Below the pieces are notes generated by a model, which was given only the letters and a program-made list of their open reading frames with translations, had not been told where the DNA came from and did no database searches. Position numbers and translations under genes: made by a program. A stretch of 7,005 bases of DNA from JBBIKU01 sp037445245 (GTDB lineage: Bacteria; Chloroflexota; Anaerolineae; Anaerolineales; Anaerolineaceae), in assembly GCA_037445245.1 (NCBI GenBank), contig JBBIKU010000129.1, forward strand, positions 1 to 7,005, in the 5' to 3' direction. Below, piece by piece: positions 1-5,964 of the stretch (positions within the stretch are counted from its first letter, which is position 1; every line of letters starts with the position of its first letter).

Positions 1-1907
1 GTTCATACACCGCTCTTGATATTCAGGTACTGGAGGGACTGGAAGCCGTTCGCCGCCGCCCCGGAATGTACGTCGGCGGAACGGATGTCAAGGCGCTCCA
101 TCACCTGGTTTACGAAGTCGTGGATAACTCCATCGACGAGGCGCTTGCCGGAAGCTGCAACCGCATCCAAGTCACCATCCACCCCGATAGCAGCGTGACC
201 GTCGATGACAACGGCAGGGGCATCCCCACCGAGCAGCACCCCGAGATAAAGAAATCTGCCCTGGAGGTGGTGATGACCATGCTGCACGCTGGCGGCAAGT
301 TCGGCGGCGGCAGCTACAAGGTCTCCGGCGGTCTACATGGCGTGGGTGTCTCGGCGGTCAACGCCCTTTCAGAATGGTGCGAGGTGGAGGTGCGACGCGA
401 CGGCAAGGTGTGCTTTCAGCGTTACGAGCGCGGCGTGCCGCAGGAGCCGGTCAAAGTGATCGGCAAGTGCGACCCCCAAGTAACCGGCAACCGTACCACC
501 TTCCGCTTTGACCGCACCATCTTCAAGGACGATGTCGATTTCCGTTTCGACACCCTGGCGCAGCGGTTTCGCGAAATGGCGTTCGTCACCCGCCAGGTTG
601 AGATCAGCCTGGTGGACGAACGTACCGCCCTGCCGCGCCAGATGTCGTTCTATTTTCAGGGTGGGATCGAATCCTTTGTGCGTTATCTGAATCGCAACCG
701 GCAAGTGCTCCATCCGGTGGTGTACGGGCAAAAAGAGATCGACAACATCGATACCGAGGTCGCCATCCAATACACCGACGCCTACAACGAGTCCATCTTC
801 TCTTTTGCCAACACCATCAACACCGGCGACGGCGGTAGCCACCTGACCGGGTTGCGTTCGGCAATCACCCGCGTGATCAACGATTTCGCCCGCCGCAACA
901 ACCTGCTCAAGGATTCTGACCCCAACTTCAGCGGCGAGGATACCCGCGAAGGGCTGACCGCTATCGTATCCATCAAGCACCCTGATCCGCAGTTCGAGAG
1001 CCAGACCAAGGTCAAGTTGATGAACCCCGAAGTGCAAACCTACGTGCAGCAGGTGGTCGGTGAAGCCTTCAACACCTTTCTGGAGGAAAATCCTTCCGCC
1101 GCCAGAGCCATCGTCCAGAAGTGCCTAACCTCATACCGCGCCCGGGATGCAGCCCGCAAAGCGCGCGATCTGGTCATCCGAAAATCGGCGCTCGAGAGCC
1201 TAACCCTGCCCGGCAAACTCGCCGACTGCTCGGAGCGCGACCCCCATCGCACCGAGTTGTACATCGTCGAGGGCGACAGCGCCGGCGGTTCGGCAAAACA
1301 GGGGCGTGACCGCCACTTTCAAGCCATTTTGCCCCTGCGCGGTAAGATTCTCAACACCGAGCGCGCCCGCCTGGATAAGATCCTCTCCAACAACGAGGTC
1401 AGAGCGTTGATCTCTGCCATCGGCACCGGCATCGGTGAATCATTCGATATCAAGAATCTACGTTACGGGCGCATCATTATCATGACCGATGCCGACGTGG
1501 ACGGCAGCCACATCCGCACCCTGCTGCTGACCTTCTTCTTCCGTTACATTCCCGAACTGATTGAAAACGGACACCTCTATATTGCCCAACCTCCGCTTTA
1601 CCGCATCGCTCACAAAAATCAGGTGCGCTACGCTTACAGCGAAGCGGAGAAGGAGCAGGTCCTCAAAGAGCTGGGGGTTTCCACCGAAAAAGCCAACCTG
1701 CAGCGCTATAAAGGGCTGGGCGAGATGAACCCCCCTCAGCTATGGGAGACCACCATGGATCCGAGTAAGCGCACCCTGCTGCAAGTCAGCATCGAAGACG
1801 CCGCGGTCGCCGATCGCACCTTCGATATGTTGATGGGCGCCGCCGTTCCTCCCAGAACCCGCTTCATCCAGACCCACGCCCGGGAAGTCCGCAATCTGGA
1901 TGTTTAG
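1..1907 (+). CDS. gyrB: DNA gyrase subunit B, 5'-truncated by the window edge
   Basis: ATPase subunit of DNA gyrase, which pairs with GyrA to introduce negative supercoils. The frame is open from base 3, and the first visible residues (SYTALDIQVLEGLEAVRRRP) already match the GyrB N-terminus, so the ATG at 66 (inside RRRPGMYVG) is internal and only a few residues are missing. GHKL ATPase motifs are intact: the EVVDN box with the general-base Glu codon at 114 and the Mg-binding Asn codon at 126, DNGRGIP at 207, and the GLHGVGVS ATP lid at 330. The transducer QTK lysine codon is at 1008. The TOPRIM domain has EGDSAGG (Glu codon 1269), PLRGKILN, and DADVDGSH with its metal-binding Asp codons at 1488, 1494 and 1500. 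The C-terminal QRYKGLGEMN block is present. About 634 residues are visible, the short form without the long insert of gammaproteobacterial GyrB. PGKLADCSE and KQGRDRHFQAILP favour GyrB over ParE. No gyrA, recF or dnaN is visible. No terminator is evident after the TAG. Confidence 0.97.
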   Translation, partial: SYTALDIQVLEGLEAVRRRPGMYVGGTDVKALHHLVYEVVDNSIDEALAGSCNRIQVTIHPDSSVTVDDNGRGIPTEQHPEIKKSALEVVMTMLHAGGKFGGGSYKVSGGLHGVGVSAVNALSEWCEVEVRRDGKVCFQRYERGVPQEPVKVIGKCDPQVTGNRTTFRFDRTIFKDDVDFRFDTLAQRFREMAFVTRQVEISLVDERTALPRQMSFYFQGGIESFVRYLNRNRQVLHPVVYGQKEIDNIDTEVAIQYTDAYNESIFSFANTINTGDGGSHLTGLRSAITRVINDFARRNNLLKDSDPNFSGEDTREGLTAIVSIKHPDPQFESQTKVKLMNPEVQTYVQQVVGEAFNTFLEENPSAARAIVQKCLTSYRARDAARKARDLVIRKSALESLTLPGKLADCSERDPHRTELYIVEGDSAGGSAKQGRDRHFQAILPLRGKILNTERARLDKILSNNEVRALISAIGTGIGESFDIKNLRYGRIIIMTDADVDGSHIRTLLLTFFFRYIPELIENGHLYIAQPPLYRIAHKNQVRYAYSEAEKEQVLKELGVSTEKANLQRYKGLGEMNPPQLWETTMDPSKRTLLQVSIEDAAVADRTFDMLMGAAVPPRTRFIQTHAREVRNLDV

Positions 1908-1909
1908 CC

Positions 1910-1954
1910 CCGGCGTCAAGCGAAAATAAAAACGTTCTGCGTCACCGGCGTCAA
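1910..1954. repeat. Short direct repeat in the gyrB/yjbQ convergent gap
   Basis: The 10-base word CCGGCGTCAA occurs at 1910-1919 and again at 1945-1954, with a 25-base AT-richer spacer between them. The gap between the two stop codons is only 55 bp. I see no strong hairpin with a T-tract on either strand, so how the converging transcripts terminate is unclear. The repeat may be chance or a small duplication; no function is proposed. Confidence 0.35.
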
Positions 1955-1962
1955 ACCCGGCT

Positions 1963-2382
1963 TCACTCTCCAATCAGTTTGACCAGCACGCGCTTGCGAC
2001 GACCGCCGTCGAATTCGCCGTAGAAGATCTGCTCCCACGGACCGAAATCCAGCCTACCCCCGCTGACCGCCACCACCACCTCGCGCCCCATCACCTGCCG
2101 TTTCATGTGAGCGTCGGCGTTGTCCTCGCCGGTTCGGTTGTGACGATACTGGCTGGTGGGGGCGTGCGGCGCCAGCTTTTCGAGCCACTCTTGATAATCG
2201 TGGTGCAACCCGGATTCGTCATCGTTGATGAAAACCGAGGCAGTAATATGCATGGCGTTGACCAGCGCCAGCCCTTCTTGAATACCACTCTGGCGCACAC
2301 ATTCTTGCACCTCAGCAGTAATGTTCACAATATCCATCCGGCGGGGGATGTTGAACCACAACTCTTTTCGAAAGCTTTTCAT
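1963..2382 (-). CDS. yjbQ: YjbQ/UPF0047 family protein (secondary thiamine-phosphate synthase-like)
   Basis: A 139-residue cytosolic protein of the usual length for the YjbQ/UPF0047 family. Family landmarks occur in order: MHITASVFIND (residues 44-54, H45 and T47), HDYQEWLEKLAP (61-72), YRHN (79-82), GEDNADAHM (85-93, with E86, N88 and H92 as likely metal or active-site ligands), VSGGRLDFGPWEQI (106-119) and EFDGGRRKRVLV (123-134). The family forms compact trimers; the E. coli member shows thiamine-phosphate synthase side activity, but the physiological role is not settled, so the enzyme name is provisional. The start is well supported: GAAGGAG (complement of 2390-2396) lies seven bases before the ATG. 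The gene is convergent with gyrB and divergent from tRNA-Phe, so it appears monocistronic. A consensus TATAAT lies upstream on its strand. No thiamine genes are visible nearby to support a role in that pathway. Confidence 0.93.
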   Translation of the reverse strand: MKSFRKELWFNIPRRMDIVNITAEVQECVRQSGIQEGLALVNAMHITASVFINDDESGLHHDYQEWLEKLAPHAPTSQYRHNRTGEDNADAHMKRQVMGREVVVAVSGGRLDFGPWEQIFYGEFDGGRRKRVLVKLIGE

Positions 2383-2426
2383 CTCAGATCTCCTTCACCC
2401 TTCCACACCCAATAAACCACGCCGAT

Positions 2427-2432
2427 ATTATA
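2427..2432 (-). promoter_or_regulatory. Likely -10 element of the yjbQ promoter
   Basis: Read on the minus strand this is a perfect TATAAT, 44 bases before the yjbQ ATG. Initiation near 2420 would leave a leader of about 38 nt that includes the GAAGGAG ribosome binding site. No good TTGACA lies at 16-18 bp spacing, so the -35 is poor or absent. Assignment rests on the -10 and on position. Confidence 0.45.
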
Positions 2433-2481
2433 AACGAGGAGGGGATATTCCTGCTTTGACTTGACATAAACGACCAGCGCC

Positions 2482-2510
2482 TTGACATCCTCGACGCATA
2501 CAGGTAGAAT
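2482..2510 (+). promoter_or_regulatory. Sigma-70-type promoter of tRNA-Phe
   Basis: A perfect -35 TTGACA (2482-2487), an exactly 17-bp spacer and a -10 TAGAAT (2505-2510, 5 of 6 consensus bases) lie just upstream of the tRNA. Initiation near 2517 would give a 5' leader of about 22 nt before the mature tRNA. A G+C-rich stretch (GGCGCG) follows the -10, which resembles the discriminator of stringently controlled stable-RNA promoters; that regulation is inference. A second TTGACA at 2461-2466 has no matching -10 at proper spacing. Confidence 0.8.
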
Positions 2511-2538
2511 TTAGGCGCGTTGGACAAGAAAGGTACAT

Positions 2539-2611
2539 GCCGAGATAGCTCAGTTGGTAGAGCACGCGACTGAAAATTGCGGTGTCGTCAGTTCGATTCT
2601 GACTCTCGGCA
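2539..2611 (+). tRNA. tRNA-Phe (anticodon GAA)
   Basis: A 73-nt cloverleaf was folded by hand. The acceptor stem GCCGAGA/TCTCGGC is fully paired (2539-2545 with 2604-2610), with discriminator A at 2611. The D stem is GCTC/GAGC (2548-2551 with 2560-2563) and the D loop carries GG. The anticodon stem CGCGA/TTGCG contains one G-U pair. The loop is CTGAAAA, with anticodon GAA at 2572-2574, which reads UUC and UUU. The variable loop is five bases. The T stem GTCAG/CTGAC encloses TTCGATT. The 3' CCA is not encoded (ATCA follows), so it must be added post-transcriptionally. The gene sits alone between yjbQ and the G5/3D gene, with its own promoter and terminator. Confidence 0.97.
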
Positions 2612-2616
2612 TCATG

Positions 2617-2647
2617 AAAGCGCCCTAAGCCAGGGTGTTTTCTTTTT
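2617..2647 (+). terminator. Rho-independent terminator of the tRNA-Phe transcript
   Basis: The stem CGCCCT (2621-2626) pairs with AGGGTG (2632-2637) through one G-U pair around a five-base loop AAGCC. It is followed by TTTTCTTTTT-type sequence (2638-2647), and an upstream AAAG can extend the stem into the T-tract. It starts only six bases after the tRNA and so should end that transcript. A GTG at its 3' edge (2635) opens the frame of the next gene but is unlikely to be that gene's start. Confidence 0.75.
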
Positions 2648-2691
2648 CGGCGCAGCGGATACACTCTTTGTGGCACAAGACGGTCCGAGAC

Positions 2692-4104
2692 ATGTCTGAT
2701 AAAATCAAAGCGGTTATGATGCGATATGTTCTCTCCGTTTATACCGCAGCCGGCATGATCATGCTTGGGGCGCTGCTGTTACTGATCGGTAGCCGCCGCC
2801 CGGTTACTCTGATCATCGATGGCGAACCGCAGTTCGTCTACACTCGCGCCGTCACGGTTGGAGGCGTGTTACGAACAGCGGGCATCACCCCCAAACCCGA
2901 CGACATGATCCAACCTGGCATCAACCGCTGGATTGGCTGGCAAGCTGCCATTCGCTACGATCGCGCCGCGCCGGTGCGCATCTGGCAACCTGATGTAGGC
3001 ATCTCGCAACCATTCGAGAGCGTCGAGCGAATCGCCGCCAATTTGCTGCTACAAGCGGGCAGGCGTCTCTTCCCGGGCGACCAGATTCTGTGGAACGGGC
3101 TAAGGCTCGAATTCGACGCCGCCCTGCCGCCTCAACCCGTGTACGTGCTGCAATTCAAGCCCGCTTCTGCCCTGACCCTGGAATACGATGACCAGAGGCG
3201 CAACTTGTACAGTGCCGCACCGACCCTGGCGGGGGCGCTATGGCAGGCAGGTTTTCGCCTGACGCTCGCCGATTCACTCAGCCCGCCGCCACAAAGCCTG
3301 CTGAGAGAGGCGTCCGAGATCGTCCTGCGGCGGGCAATCCCCATCACCATCCGCATCGGTGATAAACAGGTCGAGAGTTTTTCCGGTGCAGCCACGGTTG
3401 GCAAGGCGCTGGCAGAGGCGGGGGTTTCGCTTCAAGGGCTGGATTACAGTCTACCCGCCGAAGACGAACCTTTGCCTGCCGACGGCGTGGTGCGCATCGT
3501 ACGGGTACACGAGGAGATGATCCTCGAACAGACGCCCATCCCGTTCGAGAACGAACTGGTCGCAGACCCTGATCTCGAAATCGACCAGCGCCGGGTGCTC
3601 GAACCAGGACAGTACGGCGTGCAGGTCAACCGCCTGCGGGTGCGCTACGAAGACGGCGAGGAGGTCGACCGCCGCAGCGAAGCCGAATGGGTGGTTTCAG
3701 GACCGCAGACTCAGGTGATGGGGTACGGTACGAAAGTGGTCGTGCGTACCATGGACACCCCCGATGGTCCGATCGAATACTGGCGGGCGGTGCGCATGTA
3801 CGCCACCTCTTATTCGCCCTGTCGTTCCGGGGTTGACCGCTGCCTTTACGGCACCGCCAGCGGAATGCCGGTGCAGAAAGGCGTGGCAGCCATGACCGTG
3901 CGCCACTACCTGCGAATGAGGTGGCAGCAAATTTACGTCCCTGGCTACGGGCGGGCAGTGATCGGCGATACCGGCGGCGGAATCCCCGGCAGACTGTGGA
4001 TCGACCTGGCTTACAGCGACGACGATTACCAGTCCTGGCATCATTGGACCACGGTTTACTTCCTCACCCCTGTTCCAGCCAACATCCCTTACATATTAAA
4101 CTAA
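2692..4104 (+). CDS. Membrane-anchored DUF348/G5/3D-domain cell-wall protein (YabE-like)
   Basis: A predicted 470-residue extracytoplasmic protein, probably acting on or binding peptidoglycan. A short cytoplasmic segment precedes one N-terminal hydrophobic helix (about residues 11-33), read as a signal anchor. Next come three ubiquitin-like DUF348-type repeats (about 37-77, 160-200 and 217-265; each a beta strand, then TVG/TLA and an AG[IFV] helix end), a G5-type domain (about 273-350) and a C-terminal 3D domain (about 370-470). The 3D domain shows YATSYSPC, YGTASG, VPGYG, GDTGGGIPG (D426) and WIDLAYSD (D438). The 3D fold is related to the MltA lytic-transglycosylase barrel. The first of the three usual Asp positions reads AMTV instead of the common VDP pattern, so catalysis is uncertain. 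ATG 2692 is preferred because the only earlier in-frame option, GTG 2635, overlaps the tRNA terminator; ATG 2716 is also possible, and no strong ribosome binding site decides. A flippase gene follows after 45 bp. Confidence 0.88.
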   Translation: MSDKIKAVMMRYVLSVYTAAGMIMLGALLLLIGSRRPVTLIIDGEPQFVYTRAVTVGGVLRTAGITPKPDDMIQPGINRWIGWQAAIRYDRAAPVRIWQPDVGISQPFESVERIAANLLLQAGRRLFPGDQILWNGLRLEFDAALPPQPVYVLQFKPASALTLEYDDQRRNLYSAAPTLAGALWQAGFRLTLADSLSPPPQSLLREASEIVLRRAIPITIRIGDKQVESFSGAATVGKALAEAGVSLQGLDYSLPAEDEPLPADGVVRIVRVHEEMILEQTPIPFENELVADPDLEIDQRRVLEPGQYGVQVNRLRVRYEDGEEVDRRSEAEWVVSGPQTQVMGYGTKVVVRTMDTPDGPIEYWRAVRMYATSYSPCRSGVDRCLYGTASGMPVQKGVAAMTVRHYLRMRWQQIYVPGYGRAVIGDTGGGIPGRLWIDLAYSDDDYQSWHHWTTVYFLTPVPANIPYILN

Positions 4105-4149
4105 CCGCCAGTCTGGCGACACCCCATCCCCGACAAGCGAGCCTCATTC

Positions 4150-5565
4150 ATGCCCGAAGACACCAAAGCCGAGTCCAGAACGCCGGGAGCGCCAACCGCA
4201 AATGGCAAGCTCGAGGAAACCCTGCGCAAAGCCGCCGCCCTGCCTTTTAGCGAAATGGCGCGCAAAAGCCAGCTTTCCGCCCTCGACCAGGGCGTGATCA
4301 GCCTGGCGAACTTTGCCGCTACCATCCTGCTGGCGCGCTTCGTGTCGCCAACCGAGCTGGGCGTTTACACCGTCGGCTTTTTGTTGATCTACCTCGTGCG
4401 TGCCTTGCAGGAGGGTATCATCATTCAGCCGTTGAACGCCATGGGCGCGGTGCTAGAAGGCGACGCCTTTCGCGCCTACGCCAGTGCCACCGGCGTCTTT
4501 CAAGCCGCTCTGGCGCTCCTCAGCGCTGCCGTGGCGGGGGGCTTGGGATGGCTGCTCACCAAATGGGGCAACGATGTGGCAGGACCCACCTTGTTTGCGC
4601 TGTGGTTCGCCTTTCTGTTCTTGCAAAGCTGGGAGTACGTGCGGCGGGTGTTTTACACCCGCGGCGAGGTGGACAAAGCGGTCACAACCACCATCGTGTC
4701 GAATATCGTGCGCCTGGCAGTCATCCTCTGGCTCGGAAGTCAGAACCGGCTCAGCGGCGTGGCAGGACTGCACGCCATCGCTTGGGGTTCGCTGATAGCC
4801 TTTTTGCTGGGCATGCTGATGGCGCGCCATTACTGGAGCGGGCATGCCTTGAACCTCACCGCCATCTGGCGGCAGAACTGGAAATTCGGGCGCTGGGTCC
4901 TGGGCGGGACAGTCGCCAACTGGATCACTTTGCAGCTTTACCCCATCCTGACTGCCAGCATGATCAGTTTTGCGGCTGCCGGCGCCTACCAGGCACTGCA
5001 AAATCTGGTGGCACCGGTGCACGTGCTGCTGCGGGCTGCTGACACCTTTCTGACCCCGCGTATTGCCCGCATTTTCCATCAGCGCGGTTTCGGCAGTTTG
5101 ACCCGCACCCTGCGCTGGGTCTACCTGCTCGTCGGTGTTCCTGTTCTCGGCTTGCTGCTGGCAGCGATGATCTTCGTGCAGCCGCTCTTGCGCCTGATTC
5201 GCGACGACACCTATCTGCCCTTCAGCCAGGGAATCTTCATCATGGCAGTGTTTTACGCCTTGTGGTACGCCTACTCGCCTTTGCAGACCGCCTTCAAAGC
5301 CATCCGGAACAGCCGCCCGATCTTCCTGGCGAACGTGGTGGCGGTGATCTCGATGTTGACGGTAGGGATGTGGGCAATCCTGCAATGGGGCGTGTATGGA
5401 ACCATGGCCTGGCAGGCGTTGAACGCCTTGATCATCAATCTCGTTCTTTGGAGCGCGTGGTTCAAACTGGGTCGCAGCCAGGCTGAAACGGCAAGCGTCC
5501 CGCTCGCCGCCACTGACACTCCCCCACTGGCGGAAGAACGCCCCCGAAAAACTGCAACCGCTTGA
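4150..5565 (+). CDS. MOP-superfamily (Wzx/PST-type) polysaccharide flippase-like membrane protein
   Basis: A 471-residue protein with about twelve hydrophobic segments (roughly residues 45-62, 69-95, 115-137, 145-165, 178-196, 205-225, 250-275, 283-300, 322-345, 358-378, 388-411 and 415-438), the usual pattern for polysaccharide-transport members of the MOP exporter superfamily. The first helices (ANFAATILLARFVSPTELG then YTVGF) resemble the Wzx/RfbX start, where a helix is followed by LG-Y. The likely role is moving lipid-linked oligosaccharide across the inner membrane; the substrate cannot be read from sequence. The N-terminus has a hydrophilic leader of about 44 residues, and the C-terminus ends in a Pro/Ala/Thr-rich tail of about 30. 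ATG 4150 has only a weak AGCGAG (4136-4141), but no alternative start occurs before residue 36. It lies 45 bp after the G5/3D gene. The gap holds a small CGCCA-GTC-TGGCG hairpin (4106-4118) without a T-tract, so co-transcription is plausible. A MATE-like drug exporter is less likely. Confidence 0.85.
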   Translation: MPEDTKAESRTPGAPTANGKLEETLRKAAALPFSEMARKSQLSALDQGVISLANFAATILLARFVSPTELGVYTVGFLLIYLVRALQEGIIIQPLNAMGAVLEGDAFRAYASATGVFQAALALLSAAVAGGLGWLLTKWGNDVAGPTLFALWFAFLFLQSWEYVRRVFYTRGEVDKAVTTTIVSNIVRLAVILWLGSQNRLSGVAGLHAIAWGSLIAFLLGMLMARHYWSGHALNLTAIWRQNWKFGRWVLGGTVANWITLQLYPILTASMISFAAAGAYQALQNLVAPVHVLLRAADTFLTPRIARIFHQRGFGSLTRTLRWVYLLVGVPVLGLLLAAMIFVQPLLRLIRDDTYLPFSQGIFIMAVFYALWYAYSPLQTAFKAIRNSRPIFLANVVAVISMLTVGMWAILQWGVYGTMAWQALNALIINLVLWSAWFKLGRSQAETASVPLAATDTPPLAEERPRKTATA

Positions 5566-5641
5566 CAATCAATCGGTCGCAAGAATTTCTCAATGGCGCT
5601 TGGAAAGAGGGGGTTTCTAAAAATTTTGCGCCGGTCAGATT

Positions 5642-5657
5642 GGTAATTGCAATAACC
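5642..5657. promoter_or_regulatory. 16-bp imperfect palindrome, possible operator
   Basis: The sequence GGTAATTGCAATAACC matches its own reverse complement at 14 of 16 positions, the only mismatch being the symmetric pair at positions 4 and 13. It is centred on a perfect ATTGCAAT. Dyads of this size are typical of dimeric helix-turn-helix repressor sites. It lies 77 bp after the flippase stop and touches the final stop of the decayed minus-strand frame. No promoter is recognised next to it, so function is speculative. Confidence 0.25.
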
Positions 5658-5763
5658 TAATTAAGGTCCCCCATTTCCCCCAACGACATTTCTTCTCCAA
5701 TCAGGGCTGCCATAATTTCAGCCTGGTTGACAGTGATATCAACAGGAAAAGGTTTGTGAAACA

Positions 5764-5778
5764 CCAAGCCTCGCTTGG
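5764..5778. repeat. Perfect 6-bp stem-loop
   Basis: CCAAGC, loop CTC, GCTTGG form a perfect six-base-pair stem with a three-base loop. It ends two bases from the internal TAA of the minus-strand frame (5780-5782). Neither strand has a T-tract beside it, so it does not look like an intrinsic terminator. Confidence 0.4.
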
Positions 5779-5829
5779 ATTATGGGCGCCAACTATTGTA
5801 CCGGGGAACGGGATAATGCTTCCTGGCAA

Positions 5830-5843
5830 GGTTGTACACAACC
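5830..5843. repeat. Short inverted repeat GGTTGT-AC-ACAACC
   Basis: Two six-base arms are separated by two bases, a compact dyad more like a protein-binding site than an RNA hairpin because the loop is too short. It lies about 120 bp upstream of the GT87 start. No regulator gene is visible in the window and no function is assigned. Confidence 0.3.
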
Positions 5844-5964
5844 CGATTTAACTGATCCAATTCGGCTATTGCCACGAAGACATCAATCATTATTTCTGTG
5901 GTAAAAATCAGGTACAGAATCCCAGGCGATTTGCCTGCTCACCAACCAGCTTTCGAGAGGCATC

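Larger units (their letters stand above)
5657..5890 (-). pseudogene. Decayed or split minus-strand coding frame, unknown family
   Basis: Reading leftward from the ATG at 5890, one frame runs 36 codons (starting MIDVFVAIAELDQLNRVVYN, ending YNSWRP), hits TAA at 5782-5780, then continues in the same frame for 40 codons to TAG at 5659-5657. The second part reads VFHKPFPVDITVNQAEIMAA followed by LIGEEMSLGEMGDLN. Both halves have a plausible amino-acid mix, with amphipathic and acidic segments. The frame also extends upstream of the ATG to a TGA at 5941-5939. The second half could start at GTG 5764, four bases after GAGG. I do not recognise the family. Likely readings are a small gene killed by a nonsense change, two tiny ORFs, or chance in non-coding DNA; no promoter or strong ribosome binding site is seen at the first ATG. 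The decayed-gene reading is inference. Confidence 0.3.
5566..5964. other. AT-richer intergenic region before the GT87 gene
   Basis: This stretch holds no convincing intact gene. It contains three small inverted repeats and a minus-strand frame with one stop in the middle, listed separately. GGCGC (5595-5599) and GCGCC (5628-5632) could pair across an A/G-rich and T-rich interval, but no clean terminator for the flippase gene follows. A TTGACA at 5727-5732 lacks a matching -10. TGGTAAAAA (5900-5908... read as TG-N-TAAAAA with the hexamer at 5902-5907) is a weak extended -10 candidate about 58 bases before the next ATG, without a good -35. Base composition begins to drop here relative to the genes on the left. 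Confidence 0.6.

Noticed and set aside
66..68. ATG as the start of gyrB
   Set aside because: It is the internal Met of the conserved RPGMYVG motif, and the frame reads as conserved GyrB back to base 3.
369..1037. 222-codon minus-strand frame
   Set aside because: It lies fully opposite conserved gyrB sequence, and no independent coding signs were seen.
2428..2676. 82-codon minus-strand frame with SQNRTDDTAIFSRVLYQLSYLG-type content
   Set aside because: This is the familiar spurious translation of the antisense strand of a tRNA gene, here tRNA-Phe, plus its promoter and terminator.
2635..2691. N-terminal extension of the G5/3D protein from GTG 2635
   Set aside because: It begins inside the tRNA terminator hairpin and adds residues before the signal-anchor that have no ribosome binding site.
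4106..4118. Hairpin CGCCA-GTC-TGGCG as a terminator after the G5/3D gene
   Set aside because: The stem is only five base pairs and no T-tract follows.
4453..5568. Long minus-strand frame of 371 codons
   Set aside because: It lies opposite the flippase gene. The product is rich in Gln, His, Pro and Gly with no domain pattern, as expected from antisense of a GC-rich membrane-protein gene.
5727..5732. TTGACA as the -35 of a promoter for the GT87 gene
   Set aside because: No -10-like hexamer is present at 16-18 bp downstream, and the gene starts more than 200 bp away.
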